Shown: positions 18,023-26,729 of the stretch, piece after piece
Position numbering within the stretch: the stretch's first letter is position 1
How the letters are laid out: the number at the start of each line of letters is the position of its first letter
NCBI RefSeq assembly: GCF_900104045.1
Contig: NZ_FNIN01000001.1
Location: forward strand, 372,001-436,000
DNA length: 64,000 bases
Source of the DNA: Desulfonauticus submarinus
Lineage (GTDB): Bacteria > Desulfobacterota > Desulfovibrionia > Desulfovibrionales > Desulfonatronovibrionaceae
Direction of reading: 5' to 3'
Made by a program: the position numbers and the translations under genes
Notes under the pieces: model-generated
The model's database searches: none
The model's input: only the letters and a program-made list of their open reading frames with translations
Told to the model about the DNA's origin: nothing

Positions 18023-18544
18023 TTAAAATATTCCTAAATCTGCCATTGGACTATTATCCAACAATGTTTGGATTTCTTTCTGAGCTTGTTCATTATTTAA
18101 AGCAGTTGGAGGAACTTCTGGCAGACCAACTTTCTTTCTATTTTCACCAACAGCTTCTGGGCTAATAGTTACTGCGTGGCCCTTTTCATACAAGCTCATC
18201 TGTGGGCCAAATGCAGATGTAGAAAGAGCCAATTCAGAAGCTTGATAACGTCTAAACGCAAACACTACTTCCATAGGACGAACACCTTGAGGACAAATTT
18301 CTGTACATCTATTACAGGCCTGACATCCCCAAGTAGACATTTCTTCTATTGTTTCTTCTAATTGACCAGTTAATACTCTTTTTATCAACATTCTACATAA
18401 AATATTAAAACCCACTCTTACGCCAGGACATACGCTAGAGCATGCCCCACACTGTACACACTTAATCAAGGCTTCTCCACCAAAACCACTAATGGTTTCG
18501 ATTGCCTCTTTAACTTTTGCATCATCTATTTTTAAACCAGCCAT
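18023..18544 (-). CDS. hdrC: Heterodisulfide reductase-type subunit C
   Basis: The 173-residue protein has two ferredoxin-type 4Fe-4S motifs, CVQCGACSSVCP (about 35-46) and CQACNRCTEICP (about 79-90). It relays electrons from HdrA to HdrB. Size and spacing are standard, and no membrane segment is present. It lies 11 bases after hdrA and 18 before hdrB, with adjacent ribosome sites, in one operon. Confidence 0.94.
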   Translation of the reverse strand: MAGLKIDDAKVKEAIETISGFGGEALIKCVQCGACSSVCPGVRVGFNILCRMLIKRVLTGQLEETIEEMSTWGCQACNRCTEICPQGVRPMEVVFAFRRYQASELALSTSAFGPQMSLYEKGHAVTISPEAVGENRKKVGLPEVPPTALNNEQAQKEIQTLLDNSPMADLGIF

Positions 18545-18555
18545 AAAAAATCCTC

Positions 18556-20565
18556 CTACGCTGTTAAAGCATCTATCTGAGCAAAAATTTCTTCATCAGT
18601 AAAACCATGAAGCGTTATTGCCTGAGATGGACATGCAGAGGTACAAACTCCACACCCCTTACACAAGCTATAATTAATTTCTGCTCTCAAAGTTTCTCCC
18701 CATTCCTGCATAGAAATAGCTCCATACGGACAAAGAGGAACACAAATACCACATCCACTACATTTATCAGGATTGATTTCAGAAATAAGAGGTTCAATCT
18801 TAACTTTACCTTGAGCTAATGGCACAGCTGCTACTGCCGCAGCACCCTTGGCCTGAGCTACTGTAGCTGGAATATCTTTTGGCCCTTGACAACAACCAGC
18901 AACAAAAACTCCGCTAACAGCAGTTTCAACAGGACCAAGTTTTGGATGAAGTTCTCTATAAAAATGACTACCACAAAATTGAAGTCCTAATTTTTGAGCT
19001 AACTCTTCTGCACCTTCAGGCATTTCAATAGCTGTAGCCAAAACAACTAAATCAGATTCATATTCAATAGGTGTACATTGTTCCATATCATAAGCTAACA
19101 CCCTTAATTTATCTCCTGGCAATACTTCTAAGCCACCAACTTTTCCTTTAAAAATGTTAATACCCATTTTCCTTGCGCCAACATAATATTCATCATAGCC
19201 CTTACCAGGAGTTCTCACATCAATAAAATGCATATTAATATTAATATCTGGATATTTATCTTTAATTAAACGAGCTTGTTTAATCATATACATACAACAA
19301 ATTCCAGAACAATAGGTATGAAATTTTTCATCTCTAGAACCTACACAAGAAATAAAGGTAATAGTATGAGGCTTTTCATTATCAGAAGGACGTAACAACT
19401 TTCCACCAGTATGACCTATACTAGACATAATTCTTTCAAGTTGAAGCGCTGTGATAACATTTGGATTTTTAGGAGCAAATTCTTTAAAATGATCTTTTTC
19501 CATAACCTTAAATCCAGTTGCTACCACAATAGAACCAACCTCAACTTCTAATATTTCGCCCTCTGGATCTAAGTTTAAACTTCTGTCAATTGCTTCTGCC
19601 TGACATGCTTTCTGACATGGAGCTAAAATTGGCTTGCCTGTTTTTTTACTAATTCTTGGTTCTTCACCATATTTACGCCCATCACAATTACGACAATTAT
19701 CTATATCAATAACAGCCTTCTTTGGGACTGCTTGAGGAAACATAATATAAGCAGCGCCTCTTGTACCTAAACCACAATTAAATTCATCAGGAACCTTAAC
19801 AGGACAAACTTCAGCACAAGCACCACAACCTGTACATTTATCCCAATCTACATAAGTCTGTTTTTTACGGATTTTTACTCTAAAATCACCAATAGAACCC
19901 TCTACATCTTCTACTTCAGAATAAGTAAGAAGTTCGATATTTTTGTGCATCCCAACCTGGGACATCTTAGGAGTGAGTATTCACGCAGAACAGTCATTGG
20001 TAGGGAATGTCTTGTCAAGTTGAGCCATAACCCCACCAATAGATGGATTTTTTTCTACTAAATATACTTTATATCCCATTTCTGCCAACTCTAAAGCAGA
20101 AGACATTCCAGCAATACCACCGCCAATTACCAAAGCAGCTTGTTTTACATCTACATATTTTTCTTCCAATGGTTCTAAACGAGCAGCTTTAGCGACTGCA
20201 GAAGCAACTAATTTTTTAGCCTTTTCTGTAGCAGCTTCTGGCTCATGAGGGTGAACCCAACTGCCTTGGTCACGAATATTGGCCATCTCAAATAAATACC
20301 TATTCAGACCAGCAGCTTCCACAGCAGCTCTAAAAATAGGTTCATGAGTTCTGGGAGTACAAGCAGCTACTACAACCCTGTCTACCAATCCTTCTCTAAT
20401 GTCTTTTTTAATTACTTCCTGACCAGCATCAGAACACATAAAAAGATTAGTTCTTGCTACTGCAACATCAGGCAAACTCTCAGCAAAATCCCGTACGGCC
20501 TCAACATCTATAACACCCGCGATGTTGGTGCCGCAATAACATACGTAAACTCCTACCTTTGCCAT
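18556..20565 (-). CDS. hdrA: Heterodisulfide reductase-type subunit A, selenocysteine-containing (UGA at 19981-19983)
   Basis: HdrA is the FAD and iron-sulfur subunit that bifurcates electrons from MvhD. The reading frame is interrupted by a single UGA at codon 195. Read as selenocysteine (U), the local sequence is [16 protein letters not shown], which restores the conserved DCSxCILTPKM motif with U replacing Cys. The frame continues for 474 codons after it. The full product is 669 residues: N-terminal Cys motif (VCYCGTN), FAD motif [19 protein letters not shown], cluster motifs [12 protein letters not shown], and two C-terminal ferredoxin motifs ([12 protein letters not shown] and [12 protein letters not shown]). 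Start 20565 follows AAGGAGG. The fragment starting at 19965 has no ribosome site. A plain gene break is much less likely. Confidence 0.92.
19945..19968 (-). promoter_or_regulatory. Bacterial SECIS-like hairpin in hdrA
   Basis: Beginning 19 bases after the UGA, UCCC (19962-19959) pairs with GGGA (19953-19950) around the loop AGGUU (19958-19954); two G-U wobble pairs extend the stem. Bacterial SECIS elements place a short stem with a GU-bearing apical loop about 16-37 bases after the UGA, and this fits. It is weaker than the E. coli fdhF element, so folding software is the real test. Confidence 0.65.
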
Positions 20566-20657
20566 CGCTACCTCCTTAACTTTTTGGCAAACATAAAAGA
20601 TTAAGGCCCTCGCCCTAATCTCAAAAACCACCAGAATTAACTCATTTTTCAGTTCGG

Positions 20658-20687
20658 CTTATAATCGAAAAAAAATATATTTGTCAA
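20658..20687 (-). promoter_or_regulatory. Promoter of the hdrACB-mvhDGA operon
   Basis: On the minus strand a perfect TTGACA (20682-20687) and TATAAG (20658-20663) are 18 bases apart, about 90 bases before the hdrA ATG. This is the best sigma70-type match in the hydrogenase region. The 325-base divergent gap holds no other obvious gene. Confidence 0.6.
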
Positions 20688-20817
20688 AGGATTATTCTTA
20701 AAAATAAAAAAATTTCTTATCTAATCTTGATTTTTCTCAATACTTATATAGCTTATCTCCAGTAACACTATTTTACCTTTTTTCTTACAACAATTTAAAG
20801 GATTCTAAAAAAAATAT

Positions 20818-20846
20818 TTGGACTCTATTTAGAGGTATGTTATAAT
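20818..20846 (+). promoter_or_regulatory. Promoter of the ADP-forming acyl-CoA synthetase gene
   Basis: TTGGAC (20818-20823) and TATAAT (20841-20846) are 17 bases apart. TGT immediately before the -10 box gives an extended -10. It lies 45 bases before the ATG. Confidence 0.65.
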
Positions 20847-20890
20847 ATTTTTAGAAATTAATTTTTAATAATAATAAAGGGTATAGAGTT

Positions 20891-23014
20891 ATGAAACAAA
20901 ACCTTGAATATCTATTTTCTCCTAAAAGTATTGCTATTATTGGAGCATCATCTCATCCTGAAAAAATTGGACACATTGTGTTACAAAATCTTCAAGAAAT
21001 GAATTTTAAAGGTGAAATTTATCCTGTAAATCCTAAAGCAAAAACTATCTTAGGATTGCCAGTTTTTTCAGACATTAAATCCCTACCTAAAAAAATAGAC
21101 TTAGCTGTTATCACTGTTCCTAGAGGACTAGCTGTAAAATCTGTAGAAGAGTTAGGGGAAAAAGGAGTCAAGGCTGTTATTGTCATCTCTGCAGGTTTTA
21201 AAGAAATTGGAGGTAAAGGATATCACCAAGAACAAAAATTAATAGAAATAGCTAAAAAGTATAATATCGCTCTTTTAGGGCCAAATTGTCTGGGACTTAT
21301 TAATACCCACGCTAATTTAAATACAACTTTTGCTACAGGTATTCCCAATAAAGGTAATATCAGCTTTTTTTCTCAATCTGGAGCATTATGTGTAGCAATC
21401 TTGGATTGGGCTTTGGGAGAAAATATTGGGTTTTCAAAATTTATCAGTCTTGGCAATAAGGCCATTTTAGATGAAACTGACATGATTGAATACTTGGGAA
21501 AAGATCCAAAAACAAAAGTTATCTTGGGTTATATTGAAAATGTATGCTCCGGAGAAAAATTTATTCAAACGGCAAAAAAAGTCACTAGAAACAAACCAAT
21601 ACTCCTCATAAAATCTGGAAGAACAGCAGCAGGAGCAAGAGCAGCTTCCTCCCATACAGGAGCAATTGCTGGTTCAGATAAAGCCTATTCTACTGCGTTT
21701 TCTAAGGCTGGAATTATTAGAGTGTTTGATGTAGAAACCCTTTTTAATCTTGCTCTTGCGTTTTCAACTCAACCCCTCCCTCAAGGACCTAATCTCACTA
21801 TCATTACCAATTCAGGCGGACCAGGAATAATGGCAGCAGACATATGCGAAAATTCTAAACTTCAAATGACAAGGCTTTCTGCAGAAACAATTCAAAAACT
21901 GAAACAAATACTGCCAGGCTATGCAGCCTTATACAATCCCATAGATATCATAGGAGATGCAGATGCCAAGCGCTATTTAGACACAATTGACGTTATTGTT
22001 GATGATCCCAATACCCATGCTATTTTAGTTCTTCTAAGCCCAACTTCTGCCATTGCTCCTCAAATAACAGAACTTGCCAAAGGAATTGTAAAAAAATGTA
22101 AGAATATCCCTAAACCCATATTCTGTGTATTTATGGGAAAACATCATGTTAAAAAAGGACAAAAAATACTTTTAGACAACAATATTCCCTGTTATTTATT
22201 TCCTGAACCAGCTATCAGATCTTTAGAAACTATGTATAAACACTGGGAATGGACAAAAAAAGGTGAAATAAAAATAGAAATTCCTAAGAGAAATTTAGAG
22301 TTAGCTAAAAAAGTAATAAACGAAGCTATTGTCACAAAACAAAGAGAAATTGTAGAGTTTCAAGCCCTAAAAATATTACAAGCCTACAACCTACCACATC
22401 CTAAAACCAAATTAGCAAGATCTAGTGATGAAGCAATGCATATTGCAGAAGAAATAGGATTCCCTGTAGTTCTTAAAATAGCTTCTCCAAGCATTTCTCA
22501 TAAAACAGATGTAAAAGGAGTTATTATCAATTTAAACTCTCCTAAAGAAGTAAAAAATGCCTTCTTAGAAATAACCTCCAGAGCCCAAAGGTTACGCCCA
22601 GAAGCTCATATAACAGGATGTTTAGTGCAAAAAATGGCACCCAAAGGATGTAAAGAAGTGATTGTTGGATTTAAACGAGACGACCAATTTGGCCCCTTAA
22701 TTATGTTTGGCCTCGGAGGAATTTATGTAGAAGTTTTGAAAGACATATCTTTTGGTCTTGCTCCTTTAACTAGAGATGATGCCCAAAATATGATCAGACA
22801 AATTAAATCCTATCTCCTTTTAAAAGGATTTAGAGGAGAGCCTCCTGTAAATTTTAAAGCAATAGAAGATATCATCTTAATAATGTCCCAATTATCTTTA
22901 GATCTCCCTGAGGTATTTGAAGCCGAATTTAATCCTGTATTAGTTAATGATAAAGAAGCCTTAGTAGCGGATGTAAGATTAATTATCTCCGCAAATAATA
23001 ATAAAAAAAATTAA
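20891..23014 (+). CDS. Acetate/acyl-CoA ligase, ADP-forming (fused alpha and beta)
   Basis: The 707-residue protein combines a CoA-binding Rossmann domain (SIAIIGASSHPEKIG, about 13-27), a succinyl-CoA ligase-like domain (SFFSQSGAL and, near 255, SSHTGAIAGSD with the phospho-His candidate) and a C-terminal ATP-grasp domain (about 485-700, including FPVVLKIASPSISHKTDVKG). The family converts acyl-CoA, phosphate and ADP to acid, CoA and ATP by substrate-level phosphorylation. Its closeness to keto-acid oxidoreductase genes suggests acetyl- or arylacetyl-CoA, but the substrate cannot be read from sequence. It is transcribed alone from its own promoter. Confidence 0.9.
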   Translation: MKQNLEYLFSPKSIAIIGASSHPEKIGHIVLQNLQEMNFKGEIYPVNPKAKTILGLPVFSDIKSLPKKIDLAVITVPRGLAVKSVEELGEKGVKAVIVISAGFKEIGGKGYHQEQKLIEIAKKYNIALLGPNCLGLINTHANLNTTFATGIPNKGNISFFSQSGALCVAILDWALGENIGFSKFISLGNKAILDETDMIEYLGKDPKTKVILGYIENVCSGEKFIQTAKKVTRNKPILLIKSGRTAAGARAASSHTGAIAGSDKAYSTAFSKAGIIRVFDVETLFNLALAFSTQPLPQGPNLTIITNSGGPGIMAADICENSKLQMTRLSAETIQKLKQILPGYAALYNPIDIIGDADAKRYLDTIDVIVDDPNTHAILVLLSPTSAIAPQITELAKGIVKKCKNIPKPIFCVFMGKHHVKKGQKILLDNNIPCYLFPEPAIRSLETMYKHWEWTKKGEIKIEIPKRNLELAKKVINEAIVTKQREIVEFQALKILQAYNLPHPKTKLARSSDEAMHIAEEIGFPVVLKIASPSISHKTDVKGVIINLNSPKEVKNAFLEITSRAQRLRPEAHITGCLVQKMAPKGCKEVIVGFKRDDQFGPLIMFGLGGIYVEVLKDISFGLAPLTRDDAQNMIRQIKSYLLLKGFRGEPPVNFKAIEDIILIMSQLSLDLPEVFEAEFNPVLVNDKEALVADVRLIISANNNKKN

Positions 23015-23419
23015 AAATGATCAGTATGTATCTTCTTTTTAATAAAAATTAATTTTCCTTTATTTGTAAAAATTTTACCTACAAAAGATAGCAATATAGA
23101 TTACACAATAAATATTAACAAAAGATTAAATTACCTAATACATAAAGTTAAATTAATTCTAAATTTTGTAAAAAAAATTCTATATGTGGTAAAAAAATAC
23201 TATTAACATATTTTTACATATCAAGTTCAGTATCTTTATTCACAAATAAGTCTTTTCAAATTAAAAAGGTTCATAGCATTTATTATATTAAAGAAAATTA
23301 TTTTTCTCCTAACACCTCATATTGACAATTTTAAAAATTTTCTCCATAAAGGAAAATGTTTTAGTCTTGAGAAAAATTATTTCCCCTATTTTATAGTCAA
23401 AAATTAAGGAGAAAATATT
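23015..23419 (+). other. 405-base intergenic region
   Basis: Very AT-rich sequence between the acyl-CoA ligase and dctP genes. Apart from a possible promoter near its end (23322-23350) I see no RNA gene, repeat or hairpin of note and no supported short ORF. Confidence 0.6.
23322..23350 (+). promoter_or_regulatory. Possible dctP promoter
   Basis: A perfect TTGACA (23322-23327) is followed after 17 bases by CATAAA (23345-23350), about 70 bases before the dctP start. The -10 box is imperfect. Confidence 0.45.
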
Positions 23420-24427
23420 ATGATAAATATGATAAAGAAAAAATTTTTCTTCATAATACTTATTTTTAGTATATGCTTAAATTTTGCGTCCATTTCTTAC
23501 GGACAAAAATTTTTAATCAATTTTGTTCACATATTGCCAAAAAATACACCCAAAGGAATGGCAGCAGACTATTTAAAAAAACTCTTAGAAGAAAAGTCAA
23601 ATGGTCGATTTATTGTAAAAGTTTTTGAAAATATGTCTAAAAAAGGCTACAATGATGCCAGAGCAGTAGAAGGTATTAAAAGAAATGCCATTCAATTAGC
23701 ATGTCCTTCTTTTTCCAAATTTCCCAAAAAAGTACCTCAAATTCAACTTTTTGACTTACCTTTTTTGTTTGAATCTCAGCAACATGTAAATAAATTTGAA
23801 GACAGTGCATATGGAAAGGAAATTTTAAGTTTTTTAAAAAAAGAAGGTATTATTGGTCTAGCCTATTGGAGTAATGGATTCAAATGTATATTTAATAATA
23901 AAAAACCCATTCGCACTCCCTCGGATTTAGCTGGGTTAAAATTTAGAATAATGCCCTCTGAAGTATTAAAGGCTCAATTTGAAGTTGCAGGAGCTATCCC
24001 TATTCCTATGCCATTTTCAAAAGTTTATGATGCACTCAAGACTGGAAAAGTAGATGGCTTTGAAAATACATGGAGTAATTTTTATTCTAAAAAATTTTAT
24101 GAAGTCCAAAAATATATTACTGTAACCTATCATGGATATCTTGGTTATGTATTAATCACAAGTCCAAAATTTTTAAATAGCTTACCTTCAGATTTAAGAA
24201 ATATATTCTTAGAATGTGTAAGACTTGCTACTGCCTATGAAAGAAGTATAGCCTATAAAACTAATCAAGAGTTCTTTCATAAAGTGCAAAAGATCCCTGG
24301 CTTAGAAATTATAACTTTAAACCAACAAGAAAAAGCTAAATGGAAAAAAATAATGACTCAGATTTATCCAAAATTTTATCAATCAATTGGCAAAAAATAT
24401 ATAGACGCAGCTTTAAAAATGAAATAA
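23420..24427 (+). CDS. TRAP-type C4-dicarboxylate-family substrate-binding protein (orphan)
   Basis: The 335-residue protein has a signal peptide (about 1-29, ending near SYG) and the DctP fold: a KFLINFVHILPKNTPKGMAADY start, the conserved FDLPFLFESQQH region and GLKFRIMPSE with the substrate-pairing Arg near 180. AAGGAG eight bases before the ATG supports the first Met. No dctQ or dctM permease genes are adjacent, so it either uses a permease elsewhere or has a sensing role. It converges on the fumarase genes, whose substrates are C4-dicarboxylates, but the ligand could equally be another carboxylate. Confidence 0.88.
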   Translation: MINMIKKKFFFIILIFSICLNFASISYGQKFLINFVHILPKNTPKGMAADYLKKLLEEKSNGRFIVKVFENMSKKGYNDARAVEGIKRNAIQLACPSFSKFPKKVPQIQLFDLPFLFESQQHVNKFEDSAYGKEILSFLKKEGIIGLAYWSNGFKCIFNNKKPIRTPSDLAGLKFRIMPSEVLKAQFEVAGAIPIPMPFSKVYDALKTGKVDGFENTWSNFYSKKFYEVQKYITVTYHGYLGYVLITSPKFLNSLPSDLRNIFLECVRLATAYERSIAYKTNQEFFHKVQKIPGLEIITLNQQEKAKWKKIMTQIYPKFYQSIGKKYIDAALKMK

Positions 24428-24457
24428 AAAAGGCGGCTTTTAAAAGCCGCCTTTTTT
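24426..24457. terminator. Bidirectional terminator between dctP and fumarase beta
   Basis: A 32-base perfect palindrome (arms 24426-24441 and 24442-24457, core GGCGGCTTTTAAAAGCCGCC) has A/T runs on both sides and overlaps the stop codons of the two converging genes. It should stop transcription from both directions. Confidence 0.88.
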
Positions 24458-24998
24458 ATTTATAGTTTGGCTTAGCATATAATTCACCCCCAAAAGCATC
24501 ATTAATCACCAATAGGGGAAAATCTTGAACTTGAAGTACTCTGATAGCTTCAGGCCCTAAATCCTCATAAGCAATCACTTTTGCTTGTTTTATACATTGA
24601 GATAACAAAGCCCCTGCTCCTCCTGTTGCCCCAAAATATACCCCTTTATATGTTTTCAAAGCATCTTTTACCGCCTCATTTCTTTTTCCCTTACCTATAG
24701 TTGCTTTTAAACCAAGTTCATAAAGTTTAGGAGCATAAGTATCCATTCTATAACTAGTAGTAGGTCCAGCAGAACCTATAGGCCGTCCTGGAGGTGCAGG
24801 ACTAGGACCAACATAATAAATAACAGCTCCTTCAATAGGAAAAGGTAATTTTTCTCCTTTTTCCAAAGCCTGAAACAGTCTCTTATGAGCTGCATCTCTA
24901 GCAGTATAAACCAACCCAGACAGCAAGACCTTATCTCCTGACCTTAACTTTAAAATATCTTCCTCAGTAAGAGGAGTTTGTAATTTATATTCACTCAT
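24456..24998 (-). CDS. Class I fumarate hydratase, beta (C-terminal) subunit
   Basis: The 180-residue protein is the C-terminal domain of iron-sulfur class I fumarases and tartrate dehydratases. Visible segments are GDKVLLSGLVYTARDAAHKR, the PSPAPPGRPIGSAGPTTSYRMD substrate loop and FGATGGAGALL. It needs the alpha subunit for the 4Fe-4S site. Its ATG follows the alpha stop codon directly with no gap, so the two are translationally coupled. It would interconvert fumarate and malate between the adjacent frd genes and malic enzyme. Confidence 0.93.
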   Translation of the reverse strand: MSEYKLQTPLTEEDILKLRSGDKVLLSGLVYTARDAAHKRLFQALEKGEKLPFPIEGAVIYYVGPSPAPPGRPIGSAGPTTSYRMDTYAPKLYELGLKATIGKGKRNEAVKDALKTYKGVYFGATGGAGALLSQCIKQAKVIAYEDLGPEAIRVLQVQDFPLLVINDAFGGELYAKPNYK

Positions 24999-25835
24999 TT
25001 ACAATATTACCTCCTTGTGTCTAGCAGAATGGCACTGAATATTCACGGCCACGGGTAATGAAGCTATATGACAAGGATGCTTTTCTATTTTCACACCCAA
25101 GCAAGTAGTTTTGCCTCCAAGCCCCATAGGACCTATACCTAAATCATTTATAGCCTCTAAAAGTTCTTGTTCTTTTTCTGCTAAATCAGAATCTGGATTA
25201 ACATCATCTAAGCTTCTAAAAAGAGCTTTTTTAGCCAAAATTGGAGCATAATCAAATGTTCCGCCTATGCCAATTCCTACAATTATTGGAGGACAAGGAT
25301 TTGGACCTGCCTCTGCCACTCTTTTTAAGACAAATTCTTTTATCCCATTAAAACCTTGAGCAGGAGTGAGCATAGTGGCTCTAGACATATTTTCACTCCC
25401 ACCACCTTTAGCCATAAAATTCAACTTTAATTTATCTCCAGAAACTAATTCTATATGAATAAGAGCAGGAGTATTATCTCCTGTATTTTTTCTAGTAAAT
25501 GGATCACAAGCAGATTTTCTTAAAAAACCTTCTTCATATCCTTTTCTCACTCCCCGATTGATTGCCTCTATTAAATTTCCCTCTATCTTTAAATCTTGTC
25601 CCAATTCTACAAAAAATACAGCTAAACCTGTATCTTGACAAAGAGGTAACTTTGTTTTTTCTGCTAATTTATAATTTTCAATTAGCTGTCTCAAAACTTC
25701 TTTACCTGCCTCACTGCTCTCTTGCTCAAAGGCATTATTTAAAGCATTTTTAACATCCTGAGGCAAATAAATATTGGCTTCTACCACTAATTTGGCAACA
25801 GCCTCCTCAATCGTTATCATCTTTAAAGTCCGCAT
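24999..25835 (-). CDS. Class I fumarate hydratase, alpha (N-terminal) subunit
   Basis: The 278-residue protein provides the 4Fe-4S cluster site: cysteines in LCQDTGLAVFF (about 62), GPNPCPPIIVGIGIGGTFD and the C-terminal HCPC-like HIASLPVAVNIQCHSARH region. The start at 25835 is chosen because GAGGGAG lies five bases upstream; the alternative Met at residue 6 has no such site. It precedes the beta subunit without a gap and follows frdB by 57 bases, so a frdCAB-fumAB message is likely. Confidence 0.93.
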   Translation of the reverse strand: MRTLKMITIEEAVAKLVVEANIYLPQDVKNALNNAFEQESSEAGKEVLRQLIENYKLAEKTKLPLCQDTGLAVFFVELGQDLKIEGNLIEAINRGVRKGYEEGFLRKSACDPFTRKNTGDNTPALIHIELVSGDKLKLNFMAKGGGSENMSRATMLTPAQGFNGIKEFVLKRVAEAGPNPCPPIIVGIGIGGTFDYAPILAKKALFRSLDDVNPDSDLAEKEQELLEAINDLGIGPMGLGGKTTCLGVKIEKHPCHIASLPVAVNIQCHSARHKEVIL

Positions 25836-25892
25836 ACATACTCCCTCTTAACTTCTTTTTCACCAATATCCCACATCGTCACTTAAAACATT

Positions 25893-26642
25893 TTATTTCT
25901 TTTTTCTCCATGATAAATAATTTTTAACAGCAGCAATTCCCATTTTACGTCGCAAATACCCTAATTGATCTTGCAGTGGAATATTTTTAGGGCATACATC
26001 TTCACAAGCTAAAAGCCCCATGCATCCAAAAATACCTTGATCTGAACCAACAATTTCAAAATAATCTTTATCTGTTCGTTCATCTCTAGGGTCTAAAATA
26101 AATCTTGCAATTCTGTTTAAAGCAACTGCGCCTAAAAAGTCTGGTCTCATTTGAGCAGTAGCACATGCAGCAATACAACATCCACATTCAATACACCTAT
26201 CCAATTCATAAATTTGTTCTGCTAAAGCATTGTCCATCCTTTCTTCTTCTGCACTAGGATCAAATTCTTTAGTTGAGTGAACCCAAGCCTCAATCCTTTC
26301 ATTCATAGCTCTAAACCATGTTCCTGTATCTACTGAAAGATCTCCTACTAGTTTAAATCCTGGTAAAGGCAATAAATTAATCTGCTCTGGCAAGTCTTTA
26401 GTCTTTGTCTTACATGCTAAACCAGGTTTTCCATTTATAACCATGGCACAAGCACCACAAATAGCTGCTCTACAACAAAAATCAAACATCAAAGAAGGAT
26501 CTTGTTCCTCTCTAATTCTATTTAATGCTATAAATAAATTTAAATTTGGAGTCTCATCTAAATAAAAACTCTGTAGATGAGGTTTTGAATCAGGATCATT
26601 TGGATTATATCGAAATATATTAAACTGTAAAATTCTTGCCAT
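25893..26642 (-). CDS. frdB: Succinate dehydrogenase/fumarate reductase iron-sulfur subunit
   Basis: The 249-residue protein has the 2Fe-2S motif CCRAAICGACAM (about 57-68) with a later Cys, and two C-terminal cluster motifs, CIECGCCIAAC and CMGLLACEDVCPKN. This is the standard SdhB/FrdB arrangement. It passes electrons between the flavoprotein and the diheme cytochrome b. The gene follows frdA after an 87-base gap. Confidence 0.94.
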   Translation of the reverse strand: MARILQFNIFRYNPNDPDSKPHLQSFYLDETPNLNLFIALNRIREEQDPSLMFDFCCRAAICGACAMVINGKPGLACKTKTKDLPEQINLLPLPGFKLVGDLSVDTGTWFRAMNERIEAWVHSTKEFDPSAEEERMDNALAEQIYELDRCIECGCCIAACATAQMRPDFLGAVALNRIARFILDPRDERTDKDYFEIVGSDQGIFGCMGLLACEDVCPKNIPLQDQLGYLRRKMGIAAVKNYLSWRKKK

Positions 26643-26729
26643 CTTGCTACCTCTTAAATTATTTTATACTTTTTCACCTATTTTTCACATTACTAAAATT
26701 ACACCTTTTCCCCACTACTCAAATATTTT

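Noticed and set aside
18556-20631. Two separate genes, or a hdrA pseudogene broken by a nonsense mutation
   Set aside because: The only interruption is one UGA exactly at a conserved Cys position, the frame is otherwise intact, and a SECIS-like hairpin follows. The second fragment lacks a ribosome site and its neighbours hdrC and hdrB are intact.
20566-20631. HdrA N-terminal extension of 22 residues
   Set aside because: AAGGAGG lies directly before the ATG at 20565 and the conserved domain starts there. The extra residues are not typical of HdrA.
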